The position numbers were made by a program, and so were the translations under genes. A model generated the notes under the pieces. It ran no database searches, was not told the origin of the DNA, and worked only from the letters and a program-made list of their open reading frames with translations. From Flammeovirga aprica JL-4 (GTDB taxonomy: Bacteria > Bacteroidota > Bacteroidia > Cytophagales > Flammeovirgaceae): DNA of 64,000 nt. The stretch is from NCBI RefSeq assembly GCF_012844305.1, contig NZ_JABANE010000005.1:89652-153651 (forward strand). The letters are read 5' to 3'. How positions within the stretch are numbered: position 1 is the first letter of the stretch; every line of letters starts with the position of its first letter. Below are positions 27,518-37,507 of this stretch, piece by piece.

Positions 27518-28014
27518 TTATTGAACCCGAAAAATGATTTTACACTATTTTTGATCACCACTCTCTGATATAAAAAATAATCTTTAGCTGCTATGTAAAG
27601 CAACTTATCCGTTTTGAATTGTGACTTCAATAAAAAAGCAAAACCAATATAAGGAACGCTTGCTAGATAGGCCCCGCCAATAGAGATTTGATTTTTCAAT
27701 CTCCATTTGATAAAAATGGCTTTTAAGGTTGCATTGGTCACTAGGAAGATAATAGGAATAGCAGTGGCCCAGCTGATTTCTCTTTGGATAAAAGTATAAC
27801 CCGCCGCACCAGGAATTAGAATATTATCAATCCATACCGCTACAAAACTCCACACAATCAAAATATAACCTACTCTGAATATTTTGGAGACTCCTTTGCC
27901 TAAACTATTTTCTACAAGGTAAGAACTTTCTTCAGGCGTATATTTATCACTGTTTTGTACAAAGTTGCAAAAGTTGTCTCTTGCACATTCACAGTATTCA
28001 TCAAAATCTTTCAT
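27499..28014 (-). CDS. Membrane protein of unknown function, 171 residues
   Basis: The N-terminal 45 residues are soluble and hold three cysteines (CECARDNFC). Hydrophobic segments follow at about 48-70 (VGYILIVWSFVAVWIDNILI), 82-100 (ISWATAIPIIFLVTNATL) and 113-130 (IGGAYLASVPYIGFAFLL), then a basic tail. This suggests three membrane helices. I do not recognise the family. It starts 24 bases downstream of the Dna2-like gene stop on the same strand, so the two may share a transcript. Confidence 0.65.
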   Translation of the reverse strand: MKDFDEYCECARDNFCNFVQNSDKYTPEESSYLVENSLGKGVSKIFRVGYILIVWSFVAVWIDNILIPGAAGYTFIQREISWATAIPIIFLVTNATLKAIFIKWRLKNQISIGGAYLASVPYIGFAFLLKSQFKTDKLLYIAAKDYFLYQRVVIKNSVKSFFGFNKQTGVS

Positions 28015-28038
28015 TGAATTTATATGCTACTAACATTA

Positions 28039-31000
28039 CTAAAATAATGAAGAGTCATCCGCTATCCAACCCTTTTTTTCTTTAATCCAATTCATCAGCT
28101 GTTCATGAATTGAGGAACGGATAAGAATCGCAGGATTTCCCAGAAAAATCATTTGCTGTTTGGCTCTCGTAATCGCCACATTAAGCTTTCTGTCTACAAT
28201 TCCGTCTTCCGTCAGTGAGAGCATGTTTTGAAGCTGAAAAGGAGTATTAGCACAAAAAGAAATTAAAATTACCTCTCTTTGACTTCCTTGGTATCTTTCT
28301 ACAGTGTCAATACTGATTTTATTTGCTTCTTCAAAACCTATTTCTTCTAACGCCTGACGAATGGCCGCAATCTGATTTCTATAAGGGGCAATGATCCCCA
28401 AAGTTTTATCAATATCAAAATCACCTTTCTCTTCTAAATACCTTTTTCTAGTCAGGACTGCAATTTGTGCTATTTTTCTAGCTTCCTCCATATTGATTTT
28501 ATCGGAAGTAGAGGTGTCTGTATTATGTGTAGGAAAGAACAACAAACGCTTTTCTTTCAGTAGCTTTGCAAGTGCATTATCATCTTCTTTACTATTCCAG
28601 CTGATGGTTTCACTTTGCCAAGGAAGGGGCACAGTCATCAAATTTCCTTGATAGAAAAATTCATTGGCAAAATATCCAAGGTCCTCATGCATTCTGCCTT
28701 GATTTTTGAGCTGATCAAAAGCCCAGTCCCAGTTGTTTTTCTGGCATAAAGCAAAAATCCTCTCAAAGTAAGCGTTTCTTCGATTCGTAAGGTTAATTTC
28801 AGTCAGTCCTTTAAAACTGATTTCAGAAACCGTCTTATCTTGCTGTGTGATGGCAGGTAGCTGTTTTTGATCTCCAATTAAGACAAAACGATTTACTTTC
28901 GTCAATAAATCGACTAATTGAGGTTCAAGAATTTGAGAAGCTTCATCAATAATAGCCATATCAAATTTCTTGATTTTGAACAGAGAAACTCTACCGGAAA
29001 TTGAGGCAAGGGTCGTCACAAAAACTCTATGCTGTTCAATTCCTTTTCTCAAAGAAGCTCTATTGCTAGCACTTTCAGCTAATTTATTCAAAAGGTTATT
29101 TCTGTACTGAGGTGCACAAGAATGTTCTGATCCGATCCTCAAAAACTTTCTTCCATCTGACAACGGAGTGGTGATCGCTTCCTCTAAAGCCTCACAGATT
29201 TCATCCACAGCTCTATTGGTATAAGCTATAAATAAAATGTTTCTCTCCTTGTCAGTATTGTATAAAATGTGGGCAAGGTTTTTCAGCATCCTCGATGTTT
29301 TACCTGTACCTGGAGGGCCAACTACTAAGCAGTAATCTTCTGTTGAGAGTGCCTTGGAAAGGGTATTTAACTCAACTTTATTGAGGTTTTTATCTTGAGC
29401 TAATTCCAAAACTTCCTCATGTGTAAACATTTTGGAAGGATAAGTAGGAGGGTTCAACCCAAGAAGAATGTCTTTTTTCTTTTTATTGGTCCATGTGATA
29501 AATTGATAAAGCCCTCTGTACATGGCATTAAAAGAGGCCTCCATAAAATCACCTTCTAAAGCCCAGTTGGTATCAGCATCAAAAATTTCATCATTTCTTT
29601 GTTGATGTCTCAGTTGAACAATGATTTCATCCTTACTGATTGTCGTTATAGTTCCCTTATTGATTTGCCCTTGAGTTGGCATGTCTTCAGAAGAGTTCCT
29701 TGGATAAAGCGTCACAATATCACCTACTCTGAAATTGACAAAAGCATTTTCAGGATTTGTTCTTTTAAATACTAAAATGGGAGTGGGGTCATTGGCAAAG
29801 TTTTCTGTAAGCTCTAAATCAAATAAGATTTTAAAACTGTCTTTTTTAGTATCAAAATCATCCAACCATAGAGAAGCTACACCTTGATTGAAAATAGTAT
29901 CACCTACCTTTGCCAACTGATGCTCTTTGGCTATAAAACTGATAAATGAAAACAGGTAAGCCCTTTCCAATTGCGTTAAGCTTCTGATATTCTGTATAAA
30001 ATTATTGACGTCCTTTTTTACAAATGGAGCCGCTCCAGCAAAAGCAATCTCGTTGACTTGTCTCAACACATTACCTACATCTTGCAACGTTTCTGATTTA
30101 GAAAGCAATAACTCATTCAATACCATTTCATTTCTTGTATAAATGATCATCTGTTCCATCTTAGAAGTATAGGTGTCATATCTCAAAGGTTCATGTATTG
30201 CCTTTGAGTAGAAAATCATGGGATAAATACTTTGCTGATCGCATTGATAAGCATCTTTCAGCAACATCTGATACATAAGCGTTTGTACAGCATGGTTACT
30301 CCATAAACCAGAACTTCCCAACCCCGCTTGAGGTGGTTTCCCTGATTTCAATTCCACAATTCTATACTCACCCTTATCATTATTGATATGTAAAAGGTCT
30401 AAACGTCCTTGAATGCCATATTTAGGAGAGTAAAAAGAGGGTTCTATACAGCATCCATCCTTATCTATTTGTTGCTGTTTGAAGTTATCGTTTATAGTTT
30501 TAATGATATTTTGAAACTGGAATTGGGCGTTCTCCATAAATTCATTAAAACCAGCTTTTGTTTCTAATTCTGGTAAAGTAATGTAATCCAATGGATTGGC
30601 TTTGAATGTTTTGGTAAAAACATCTCTAAATTGCAGTGTATTAGGATCTTCGGCATGAATTGCTTCATCAAGGAAAAAGTTAGCAACACTACCTAACAGT
30701 ATTGGAACACTAGACGCAGAAGGTGTGAACTTCTTCAGAAGCATACTCAACGGAATACTACCCGTCCTGTTAAAAGACTCTGCGACTGATGTAACATCGA
30801 CTAAAAAATCAGGTTCAATCACAAAATGCTGAGGGATAAAATGATCATCACTGCTCAGTTTAACATTGAGTAGATGCAATTGCATACCCTCCCATATTTT
30901 GGCAATTGTGGTGGTATAAATATCATTGACATTGACCACATCATACCTCACTTTGATAGGTGTTTCGTTTTCTGCATCGTCATCCTCAATACAGTGAAGG

Positions 31001-31461
31001 AGCTTATTTTCCTCATCAATTTTGATGACTTCTACCCTCAGCGTATCAATGAAATTTTCTTTCTGTTTTTTGGATTCTTCCATGGAAGGAAGTGGAGGTA
31101 ATGCCTGATCGAGAGCTTCAATTATCTCTTCGTTATATATAATTTTAACAGTTTCGGCAACACTCCTACAGGCAAAATTAATGTCGTGAAAACTGATAAC
31201 TTTTGCCGACCTTTTGGATAACCTATCATTGATCCTCACCTTTTGCAGTCGCCAAACAAGATGCTGTGGGAGTTTTAATTTCTGTCCTATATATGCGATT
31301 CTAGCAAACAAACTAGAGAGTAAAATCTTCTCACTTTTGGTCTGTTCTTTACAAAGCCATTCTAGTAAATCCTTGATTCTGTGGTGTTTTTGAGGAGGAG
31401 TGAATTCCTCATTATTGATGGTGTTGAATAAATAATTATAATAATCTTTTGCTGTTAGCAT
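28039..31461 (-). CDS. Dna2-like nuclease-helicase (PD-(D/E)XK plus SF1 helicase)
   Basis: The 1140-residue protein joins a RecB/Cas4-type nuclease to a superfamily 1 helicase. The nuclease motifs are GRLDLL at about 350-355 and VELKSGKPPQAG at about 367-378. The helicase begins at about 690, with Walker A VVGPPGTGKTSRM near 711-723, IIDEASQILEP (motif II), LIGDQKQLPA (motif III) and DTVERYQGSQREVI then LNVAITRAKQQ (motifs V-VI). This is the domain order of eukaryotic Dna2 and of some bacterial repair or defence proteins. Four cysteines of a Dna2-type iron-sulfur cluster are not evident. It sits alone apart from a small membrane protein gene downstream. Confidence 0.88.
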   Translation of the reverse strand: MLTAKDYYNYLFNTINNEEFTPPQKHHRIKDLLEWLCKEQTKSEKILLSSLFARIAYIGQKLKLPQHLVWRLQKVRINDRLSKRSAKVISFHDINFACRSVAETVKIIYNEEIIEALDQALPPLPSMEESKKQKENFIDTLRVEVIKIDEENKLLHCIEDDDAENETPIKVRYDVVNVNDIYTTTIAKIWEGMQLHLLNVKLSSDDHFIPQHFVIEPDFLVDVTSVAESFNRTGSIPLSMLLKKFTPSASSVPILLGSVANFFLDEAIHAEDPNTLQFRDVFTKTFKANPLDYITLPELETKAGFNEFMENAQFQFQNIIKTINDNFKQQQIDKDGCCIEPSFYSPKYGIQGRLDLLHINNDKGEYRIVELKSGKPPQAGLGSSGLWSNHAVQTLMYQMLLKDAYQCDQQSIYPMIFYSKAIHEPLRYDTYTSKMEQMIIYTRNEMVLNELLLSKSETLQDVGNVLRQVNEIAFAGAAPFVKKDVNNFIQNIRSLTQLERAYLFSFISFIAKEHQLAKVGDTIFNQGVASLWLDDFDTKKDSFKILFDLELTENFANDPTPILVFKRTNPENAFVNFRVGDIVTLYPRNSSEDMPTQGQINKGTITTISKDEIIVQLRHQQRNDEIFDADTNWALEGDFMEASFNAMYRGLYQFITWTNKKKKDILLGLNPPTYPSKMFTHEEVLELAQDKNLNKVELNTLSKALSTEDYCLVVGPPGTGKTSRMLKNLAHILYNTDKERNILFIAYTNRAVDEICEALEEAITTPLSDGRKFLRIGSEHSCAPQYRNNLLNKLAESASNRASLRKGIEQHRVFVTTLASISGRVSLFKIKKFDMAIIDEASQILEPQLVDLLTKVNRFVLIGDQKQLPAITQQDKTVSEISFKGLTEINLTNRRNAYFERIFALCQKNNWDWAFDQLKNQGRMHEDLGYFANEFFYQGNLMTVPLPWQSETISWNSKEDDNALAKLLKEKRLLFFPTHNTDTSTSDKINMEEARKIAQIAVLTRKRYLEEKGDFDIDKTLGIIAPYRNQIAAIRQALEEIGFEEANKISIDTVERYQGSQREVILISFCANTPFQLQNMLSLTEDGIVDRKLNVAITRAKQQMIFLGNPAILIRSSIHEQLMNWIKEKKGWIADDSSLF

Positions 31462-31698
31462 GCTGTATTTTAATGAAGTAAAAAATCACCATCATCATTT
31501 GAAGAACAAAATAATGGATCACTAATTGTTATACACTAATGCACTAAATATAGAATTAATTTAGTTTTTTACCATGTTGCACAAAACATTTAATTTATTT
31601 GTTTTAACGAATTGAAAAATGTGTTAAATTTGATTCTTGTAACATGTTAATTGATTTATAACCTATCAATTGTATTTTTTGCTATTAACTTTTTGAAA

Positions 31699-33402
31699 AT
31701 GCATATACAAAAACTCTTTAGTCGAGCAGGTTTACTGGCTCTTTCAGTACCTATGTTCTTTACTTCTTGTGGACCTGAACTAAACGAACTCGAAATTCCC
31801 CCTTTAGAAGGATATAAAATTGGTATTCCATTAATCAATGGTGATAGCGAAATTGGTTTTAGAGATCTTCTTTCAGAAGAAGATTTAAAAGACTTGCAAA
31901 CAGACCCTGTAACAGGCGATTTATTTTTCACATTTGAAGATTCATTTGATATCGCTTCATCTGACGATTTAGCGCAGGCTTTTGGTAGTGTAGATGAAGA
32001 TGATTTTTATAGCGTTACTTTTTCAGATCCATTAAACGGAGTTGAACTTCCTGTTGTTCAGGATTACAGCTTTGGTTTTGTCACTGACCAATCAAATTGC
32101 TCTGGTCAATATGCATGTATTTCCTTATCCAATGGTCTTAAAGATGATATCGTCGTTTCTTATTTAAGATTTGATAGAGGAGGTTTGGAAGTTGAATTCA
32201 GAGCTAATGCAGGTGATATTATGTCATTGACATTGACTGGAGTTGAAAGTGAAAATGGAACCACTATTAATGAAAGTATGCTTGTGCAGAATACAGGCAT
32301 CAATAGAATAGTGTTGGATTTAGAGAATGTTGCTCTAGATCTTAATAATTCAATACCCGTTCTTACAATTTCATTAAAAGATCAAAATGATTCTCCAACA
32401 GGTAGAATTACGGGAGTACAGTTAACGCCTACAAACTCTGCGGATAGAATTAGATTACGTTTCGGAAGTGCATTGACAGCAGAAATTGATGTGCCGAGAG
32501 AAGAAATTGATACAGATTATTTATCAGATATTTTCCCTGAAGAAGCTCAGATTAATTTCAAATCACCGACAGTTGAATTTACTTTCAATAACCCAACAGG
32601 TGCAGGAATTACAATTGATTTAGGTCAAAATGGTGGTATTTATGGAGAGAATAGCAGTGGTGAAAGATCACCATTAGAATTTAATGTTGATTCAGCAGAT
32701 GCGATTGCAGGAGCTTCATCTTGTTCTCAAGTAATTACAGTATTACCAGCTACATCGTTTGATGAGCAAAAAGTAACAAATGTTTTCGCTTGTGAAACTG
32801 CTGACCTATTAAACATCAGACCTGTGAAAATTGCTTATGCAGGTCAGGCAAGATATAACTTAGCGGCTGGAGAGGAAGTGCTTTTCTCAAAAGGAGCAGA
32901 AGTGAAAGCTTATTTTATGGCTAAAATCCCATTATACTTAGGTTTCACAAACATGGCTTACGAAAGTGGTTCAACAACTGATTTTGATTTCAACAGCGAA
33001 ATTCAAGCGATTACATCTGCCGTATTAAGATCTAAAGTGACGAATGGTTTGCCAATTGAAGGTTCATTGAAATTGACAACAAAAACTTCAGAAAATGGAG
33101 CAGCTACATCAGAAATTTATATTGATGGAGGAAACAGCAGTAATAAATTAATTAAAGCGGCGTCTACATCAACAGATGGTATTGTAACAGGGCCTTCAGA
33201 AAATTACTTGGAGACGGATTTGACAGAAGATCAAGTAAGAGCAATTTTAAATGCAGGATATGTAGATATTAGTTTTGAGTTGGCGGCTGATGCTGACCCA
33301 TCTACAACTACACCTGAACCGGTTCAAATCACAGCTGATCAAAAAATGAGATTTGAAATGGGTATTTTACTGGAAGGTACTATTGACCTTGAAACTGAAT
33401 AA
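31699..33402 (+). CDS. Large lipoprotein of unknown function, paired with DUF5723 protein
   Basis: The 567-residue protein has a lipobox ending FFTSC (Cys24). The rest is acidic and beta-rich, with repeated strand patterns such as VVSYLRFDRGGLEVEFRANA and VEFTFNNPTGAGITIDLGQN. I do not recognise a family, but the pairing with a DUF5723 outer-membrane-like gene 28 bases downstream is common in Bacteroidota. The ATG at 31699 is preferred over a TTG at 31651 because it gives a proper lipoprotein signal. It is probably anchored at the cell envelope. Confidence 0.75.
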   Translation: MHIQKLFSRAGLLALSVPMFFTSCGPELNELEIPPLEGYKIGIPLINGDSEIGFRDLLSEEDLKDLQTDPVTGDLFFTFEDSFDIASSDDLAQAFGSVDEDDFYSVTFSDPLNGVELPVVQDYSFGFVTDQSNCSGQYACISLSNGLKDDIVVSYLRFDRGGLEVEFRANAGDIMSLTLTGVESENGTTINESMLVQNTGINRIVLDLENVALDLNNSIPVLTISLKDQNDSPTGRITGVQLTPTNSADRIRLRFGSALTAEIDVPREEIDTDYLSDIFPEEAQINFKSPTVEFTFNNPTGAGITIDLGQNGGIYGENSSGERSPLEFNVDSADAIAGASSCSQVITVLPATSFDEQKVTNVFACETADLLNIRPVKIAYAGQARYNLAAGEEVLFSKGAEVKAYFMAKIPLYLGFTNMAYESGSTTDFDFNSEIQAITSAVLRSKVTNGLPIEGSLKLTTKTSENGAATSEIYIDGGNSSNKLIKAASTSTDGIVTGPSENYLETDLTEDQVRAILNAGYVDISFELAADADPSTTTPEPVQITADQKMRFEMGILLEGTIDLETE

Positions 33403-33430
33403 TCCTCCACTTTCTTTAAAGCTAGATTCA

Positions 33431-34822
33431 ATGAAAAATTTAAAATATATATTCTTTAGTCTATTTGCATTAACATGTGCTTCTCAGGTAAGTGCACAGC
33501 AAGTAAATACACTGTACTTTATGAACAGTGTGCCACAATCCTTGAAATACAATCCGGCAAAGCAATCTGAAGCTAAATTTACGCTTGCTTTTCCAGTATC
33601 AAATATTTCGGCTCATGTATACAATCAGTTTAACTACAATGATATAAGTACAACTGAAAATGGAGTGACTACGCTTGATGTAGATGCTTTCTTAAATAAG
33701 CTTGATCCAGAAAGTACTCAACTGTCTTCTGTTTCTTCGGAAATTTTTGGTGTTTATTATCAGAAATATAAGTGGGGATTCAATTTAAGTGTCAATTACC
33801 AAGTATTGGAGCATTTGACCTATTCAAAAGCACTTTTCCAAACACTTCTAAAAGGACCTGCTAACTCACTTGGTGTACAGCAGAACTTAGCTTCTGTCGC
33901 TGATGTTTATGGTTTTTATGATATCAGCATGGGCGGTAACTACAGAATCAATGATAAATTGACTGTAGGTACAACGTTGAAATTCTTATTCGGTACGCAT
34001 CAGTTAAATGCTAAAATCAACGGTAATGTTCTTCAAGAAGATAACGCAAGCTTGGATTTTAGACTTGGAGGAAACGTGGAGTTGAGATCAAGAGGTTTAG
34101 GAGAAATTGTTGATGAAGAGGGTAATTTTGATGTTGATTTGGAAAATGATGAATTGACTAAATCTTTCAGTTCTCTTTCAAATACAGGTTTTGCAATTGA
34201 CTTAGGTGCAGTGTATCAATATTCTGATAAATTGACTTTTGAAGCTTCAGTAAGAAACTTAGGTTTAATCAAGTGGAAAGACAATGGAAGTAACTATGTA
34301 GCACCTCTTGAGGAAATTTCATACAGTGGTGCTGACATGCTAGAATTATTGAATGGCAATGTATCAGATGCATTCCCTTCTATTTCTGATTCAATTCAGT
34401 TTGATAATACGGATACTTTGTCAGTAGAAAGCACTTCAACATTACCTGTTATTGTGAACTTAGCTTCTACTTATGAAATTTGGAAGCACACTACAGGTGG
34501 TGTATTGTTCTCTCAAATGTTCTATAAAGGAAATTATTATCCATCACTTACTTTATCTGTAGATAAGCAGTTTGGTAAATTCTTTGGTTTAGGTCTTAGC
34601 TATACAGCTGATAAAACAAGCTTGGCTAACCTTGGAGCGTTAGTTTCATTTGGTTTCCCTGGTTTCCAATTGTACGTTGTTTCTGACAACATCTTAACTG
34701 CAGGTTTAAACTGGGACAAAGCAAAAACAGCTAATGTTAGATTTGGTTTGAACTTGCCTTTCGGTAAAGTGGAGGAAAAAGATAGAGTGCCTAATAGCTT
34801 AAAAAGAAGATTGAAAAATTAA
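33431..34822 (+). CDS. DUF5723 family outer-membrane beta-barrel-like protein
   Basis: The 463-residue protein has a signal peptide (about 1-22, ending SQVSAQ). It has the DUF5723 start QQVNTLYFMNSVPQSLKYNP, followed by barrel-like strands: KWGFNLSVNYQVLEHL, KLTVGTTLKFLFGTHQL, LTFEASVRNLGLIKW and the C-terminal FGLGLSYTADKTSLANLGA and ANVRFGLNLPFGK. The family is thought to form outer-membrane barrels, but its role is unknown. The ATG at 33431 is chosen over an extension into the upstream gene. It likely works with the upstream lipoprotein as a two-part envelope unit. Confidence 0.8.
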   Translation: MKNLKYIFFSLFALTCASQVSAQQVNTLYFMNSVPQSLKYNPAKQSEAKFTLAFPVSNISAHVYNQFNYNDISTTENGVTTLDVDAFLNKLDPESTQLSSVSSEIFGVYYQKYKWGFNLSVNYQVLEHLTYSKALFQTLLKGPANSLGVQQNLASVADVYGFYDISMGGNYRINDKLTVGTTLKFLFGTHQLNAKINGNVLQEDNASLDFRLGGNVELRSRGLGEIVDEEGNFDVDLENDELTKSFSSLSNTGFAIDLGAVYQYSDKLTFEASVRNLGLIKWKDNGSNYVAPLEEISYSGADMLELLNGNVSDAFPSISDSIQFDNTDTLSVESTSTLPVIVNLASTYEIWKHTTGGVLFSQMFYKGNYYPSLTLSVDKQFGKFFGLGLSYTADKTSLANLGALVSFGFPGFQLYVVSDNILTAGLNWDKAKTANVRFGLNLPFGKVEEKDRVPNSLKRRLKN

Positions 34823-34844
34823 TTTTCATCTCTCAAAAAATACA

Positions 34845-34882
34845 AAGGCCAAGTAGTTTTGAATTACTTGGCCTTTTCTTTT
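34845..34882. terminator. Terminator after DUF5723 gene
   Basis: AAGGCCAAGTA (34845-34855) and TACTTGGCCTT (34865-34875) form a perfect 11-bp stem followed by a T-rich run. It also lies just beyond the stop of the convergent aminotransferase gene and may serve both. Confidence 0.85.
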
Positions 34883-34901
34883 TATATTCTTGGAAATAAT
34901 A

Positions 34902-36200
34902 TTACTGACAATATTCAATCACTGCTTCTCTGATGTGCGTGAAGGTCTCCTGCAACAACTCCTCATTTTCTTCAAGCAATGTTACTCTGAATCCTTGAAG
35001 ATCTGAGCAGAAAGATGAAATAGGAACAACACAAACCCCTTTTGCAGCAAGCAAGTTGTACACAAAGCGTTTATCATGAGGCATTTCCTCTGCAGTCCAT
35101 TCATCAAGCATTTCTTTGATCTGTGGATTGTCAATTTTTAAAGACTGTCCTTCTTTCAATACACCATCTTTGAAGATAATTGTATTATAAAAAGCACCAT
35201 ACGTCTTATTGAAAGTCAATTGTGGTAGATCGCCTAACAGTTCGGCAATAATCTCAGCTCTTCTTCCAATAGCATTGTTAGCCTCATCCCTGTACGGTTG
35301 GTATCTAGGATCTTTCATAATTCTTGGAACCGCCATTTGAGGTAATTTTGTTGAACATACCTCAATCATTTTAGCATTATCCAAGGTTTGGCAAAGACGG
35401 TCAAACTGCTGGTCTTTGTCTTTATTGTAATATTCCATCCAGCCACAGCGAGAGCCAGGCCAAGGGAATTCCTTTGAAATACCTTTTAAAGCGATACCAG
35501 GAACATCGCCAATATATTCAGCCAATTGGAATGCTTCTGCACCATTATAAGTAACATTCGTGTAGATTTCATCTGAAATAAGAATCAGATTGAATTCTTT
35601 GGCAATTTCTACAAAGCGTTTGAGTATCTCCATTGGATAGACCATTCCCGTTGGGTTGTCGGGGTTGATGATCAAAATACCTACAATGTTGGGGTTGTAT
35701 TTTACTTGTAAATATAAATCCTCCATATCAGGGTACCAGTGGTTTTCTGGATCTAATTTGTAAGTCAATGGAGTAGTGTTGGCGTGGGCGGCTTCGGCGG
35801 AAGAGTGAGTAGAGTAAGCGGGTGAAGGTCCGATAATTCTTGATGTAGGCAACAAGAACTGATACAACTTTGAAATCGCATCACCAAGACCATTAAAAAA
35901 CAGGATGTCGTTCGCATCAATCTGCGCTCCTTGAAGTGCGTTAGTTCGCTCAGCAAGAAACTCTCTTGTTTCTAAGACTCCTTTAGAATGACAATACCCG
36001 AAAGTGTCATTCTCATCCAGTAAGTTGCTGATGATTTCTTTCATCCATACTGGCATTTCGGCATTTTTCTGAATTGGGTCGCCGATGTTTTCCCAATAGA
36101 TTTTCTGACCTAGTTGTCTTAAATTATCCGCTTTTTTTACAATTCCACGGATCTCATAACTAAGTTCATTTGCTCCTTCTCTTAAAAGTTTTTGTCTCAT
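34902..36200 (-). CDS. Class I/II pyridoxal-phosphate aminotransferase
   Basis: The 432-residue protein is a fold-type I aminotransferase. It shows NIGDPIQKN near the N-terminus, ILIINPDNPTGMVYP (cofactor pyridine contact), LILISDEIYTNV, and KGISKEFPWPGSRCGWMEYY, where the Lys of SKEF binds PLP near residue 243. The family includes alanine and aspartate aminotransferases; the exact substrate is not resolved here. Typical members are about 390-430 residues. It is a single-gene unit with two hairpins upstream of its start (36253-36339). Confidence 0.85.
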   Translation of the reverse strand: MRQKLLREGANELSYEIRGIVKKADNLRQLGQKIYWENIGDPIQKNAEMPVWMKEIISNLLDENDTFGYCHSKGVLETREFLAERTNALQGAQIDANDILFFNGLGDAISKLYQFLLPTSRIIGPSPAYSTHSSAEAAHANTTPLTYKLDPENHWYPDMEDLYLQVKYNPNIVGILIINPDNPTGMVYPMEILKRFVEIAKEFNLILISDEIYTNVTYNGAEAFQLAEYIGDVPGIALKGISKEFPWPGSRCGWMEYYNKDKDQQFDRLCQTLDNAKMIEVCSTKLPQMAVPRIMKDPRYQPYRDEANNAIGRRAEIIAELLGDLPQLTFNKTYGAFYNTIIFKDGVLKEGQSLKIDNPQIKEMLDEWTAEEMPHDKRFVYNLLAAKGVCVVPISSFCSDLQGFRVTLLEENEELLQETFTHIREAVIEYCQ

Positions 36201-36252
36201 CTTCCGAATTTTTTAAGCAACTACCCGCCAAAGTAATCGCTCAAGCATTATT

Positions 36253-36339
36253 GAAGTATTTAATAAATAAATACTTCCGTTAAAAATTTAAGCCTATTCT
36301 AAATGTACCCACAGCATACAAGTGTGGATAACATTTAGA
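36253..36339. promoter_or_regulatory. Two hairpins upstream of the aminotransferase gene
   Basis: The first is GAAGTATTT/AAATACTTC (36253-36277). The second is a two-part stem CTAAATGT with CCACA, against TGTGG with ACATTTAG (36299-36339). Neither has a T-run. They lie in the 334-base gap upstream of the minus-strand aminotransferase start and could be leader structure or operator. Apart from them and the gldA terminator, the gap shows nothing. Confidence 0.35.
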
Positions 36340-36460
36340 GTGTTAAGTTCAAAATTGCTTGTTCATTATGAGAATATCAATATTCTTAACTAGATTTTGA
36401 TAAAATTTTATGAATAAGTTAAATATCTTGTAACATTATAAGTATATGTCCTTGTCGAAT

Positions 36461-36506
36461 AGAAAAAAACCGAAGCTTATTCATGCTAAATGAACAAGCT
36501 TCGGTT
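36461..36506 (-). terminator. Terminator of gldA
   Basis: AACCGAAGCTT (36468-36478) and AAGCTTCGGTT (36496-36506) form a perfect 11-bp stem. The A-rich run at 36461-36469 gives the T-run on the minus strand, 29 bases beyond the gldA stop. Confidence 0.85.
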
Positions 36507-36534
36507 TAATAAGGCTTAAAAGGTTGCCCTGATT

Positions 36535-37446
36535 TTATTTTTGAGCAAGCTTGGTGAATATTTCTTCCATAGATTGAATTTGTGTATTCATTTCTATAAT
36601 TGCTTGCTGGTTTTCTGCCGTTTTTCTAAAAATATCACCTCTTAAATCCATTTCATTAGGATAGTAAATCAAAACGTTTTGCTGATCTACATTTTCAATT
36701 TTTTCAACCCCTTCCACACTTTCAAGGAATTGAGCATCTGTTGGGTTTTCAAAAGTTACATTAAGAATTGTCTTTGAGCCCAAATGCCTTAAATTTTCAA
36801 CGCGGTCATTGGCCACAATGTCACCTTTTCGAATGATAACCACTTTATCACACAAAATTTGGACCTCCTGCATAATATGAGTAGACAGCATCACCGTTTT
36901 ATTTTGACTGACTTTTTTGATCAGTGCTCTTATATCTTCCAGTTGGATTGGGTCAAGGCCAGTGGTGGGTTCATCTAAAATCAACACCTCAGGGTCGTGG
37001 ATTAACGCTTGAGCTAAACCAACTCTTTGACGATACCCCTTAGAAAGTGCTCCGATTTTCTTTTTTCTTTCTTGTGTTAGTCCCGTCAGCTCAATCATCT
37101 CCTCTATTTTACTTTTTTTCTGCTGTCCTTTCAACTTGTAAATAGAGGCACAAAAATCAAGATACTCCCTTACATACATATCCAAATACAATGGATTATG
37201 CTCTGGTAAGTAACCTACTTTTTTTCTAACATCAATCGGTGAATCTACCACATCATAACCACATACATTGATTGTCCCTTCCGTAGGAGGAATATAACAA
37301 GTGGCAATTTTCATTGTGGTTGATTTTCCTGCACCGTTGGGTCCTAAAAAGCCCAATATTTCTCCTGGTTTTGCTTCGAAAGAGATGTTATTGACGGCCT
37401 TTTGTTCTCCGTATATTTTTGTTAAGTTTTTTACTTTAATACTCAT
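36535..37446 (-). CDS. gldA: GldA-type ABC transporter ATP-binding protein
   Basis: The 303-residue ATPase has Walker A GPNGAGKST at 35-43, signature LSKGYRQRVGLAQ at 134-146, Walker B LILDEPTTGLD at 155-165, and the H-loop STHIMQEV. Its opening MSIKVKNLTKIYGEQKAVNN and length match GldA, which with GldF and GldG forms an ABC transporter needed for gliding in flavobacteria. gldF and gldG are not in this window, which is usual as they are often encoded elsewhere. General drug/Na-type ABC ATPases look similar, so the symbol is likely but not proven. Confidence 0.82.
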   Translation of the reverse strand: MSIKVKNLTKIYGEQKAVNNISFEAKPGEILGFLGPNGAGKSTTMKIATCYIPPTEGTINVCGYDVVDSPIDVRKKVGYLPEHNPLYLDMYVREYLDFCASIYKLKGQQKKSKIEEMIELTGLTQERKKKIGALSKGYRQRVGLAQALIHDPEVLILDEPTTGLDPIQLEDIRALIKKVSQNKTVMLSTHIMQEVQILCDKVVIIRKGDIVANDRVENLRHLGSKTILNVTFENPTDAQFLESVEGVEKIENVDQQNVLIYYPNEMDLRGDIFRKTAENQQAIIEMNTQIQSMEEIFTKLAQK

Positions 37447-37507
37447 AGGGCGAAGTTAAAAAAGTGTGTGTTCCTATTCAAAAATAATCGATAGTTTAAT
37501 TTTTCAA

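Noticed and set aside
33353..33430. Extended start of the DUF5723 gene
   Set aside because: The added residues run back into the upstream lipoprotein gene, and the ATG at 33431 gives a clean signal peptide.
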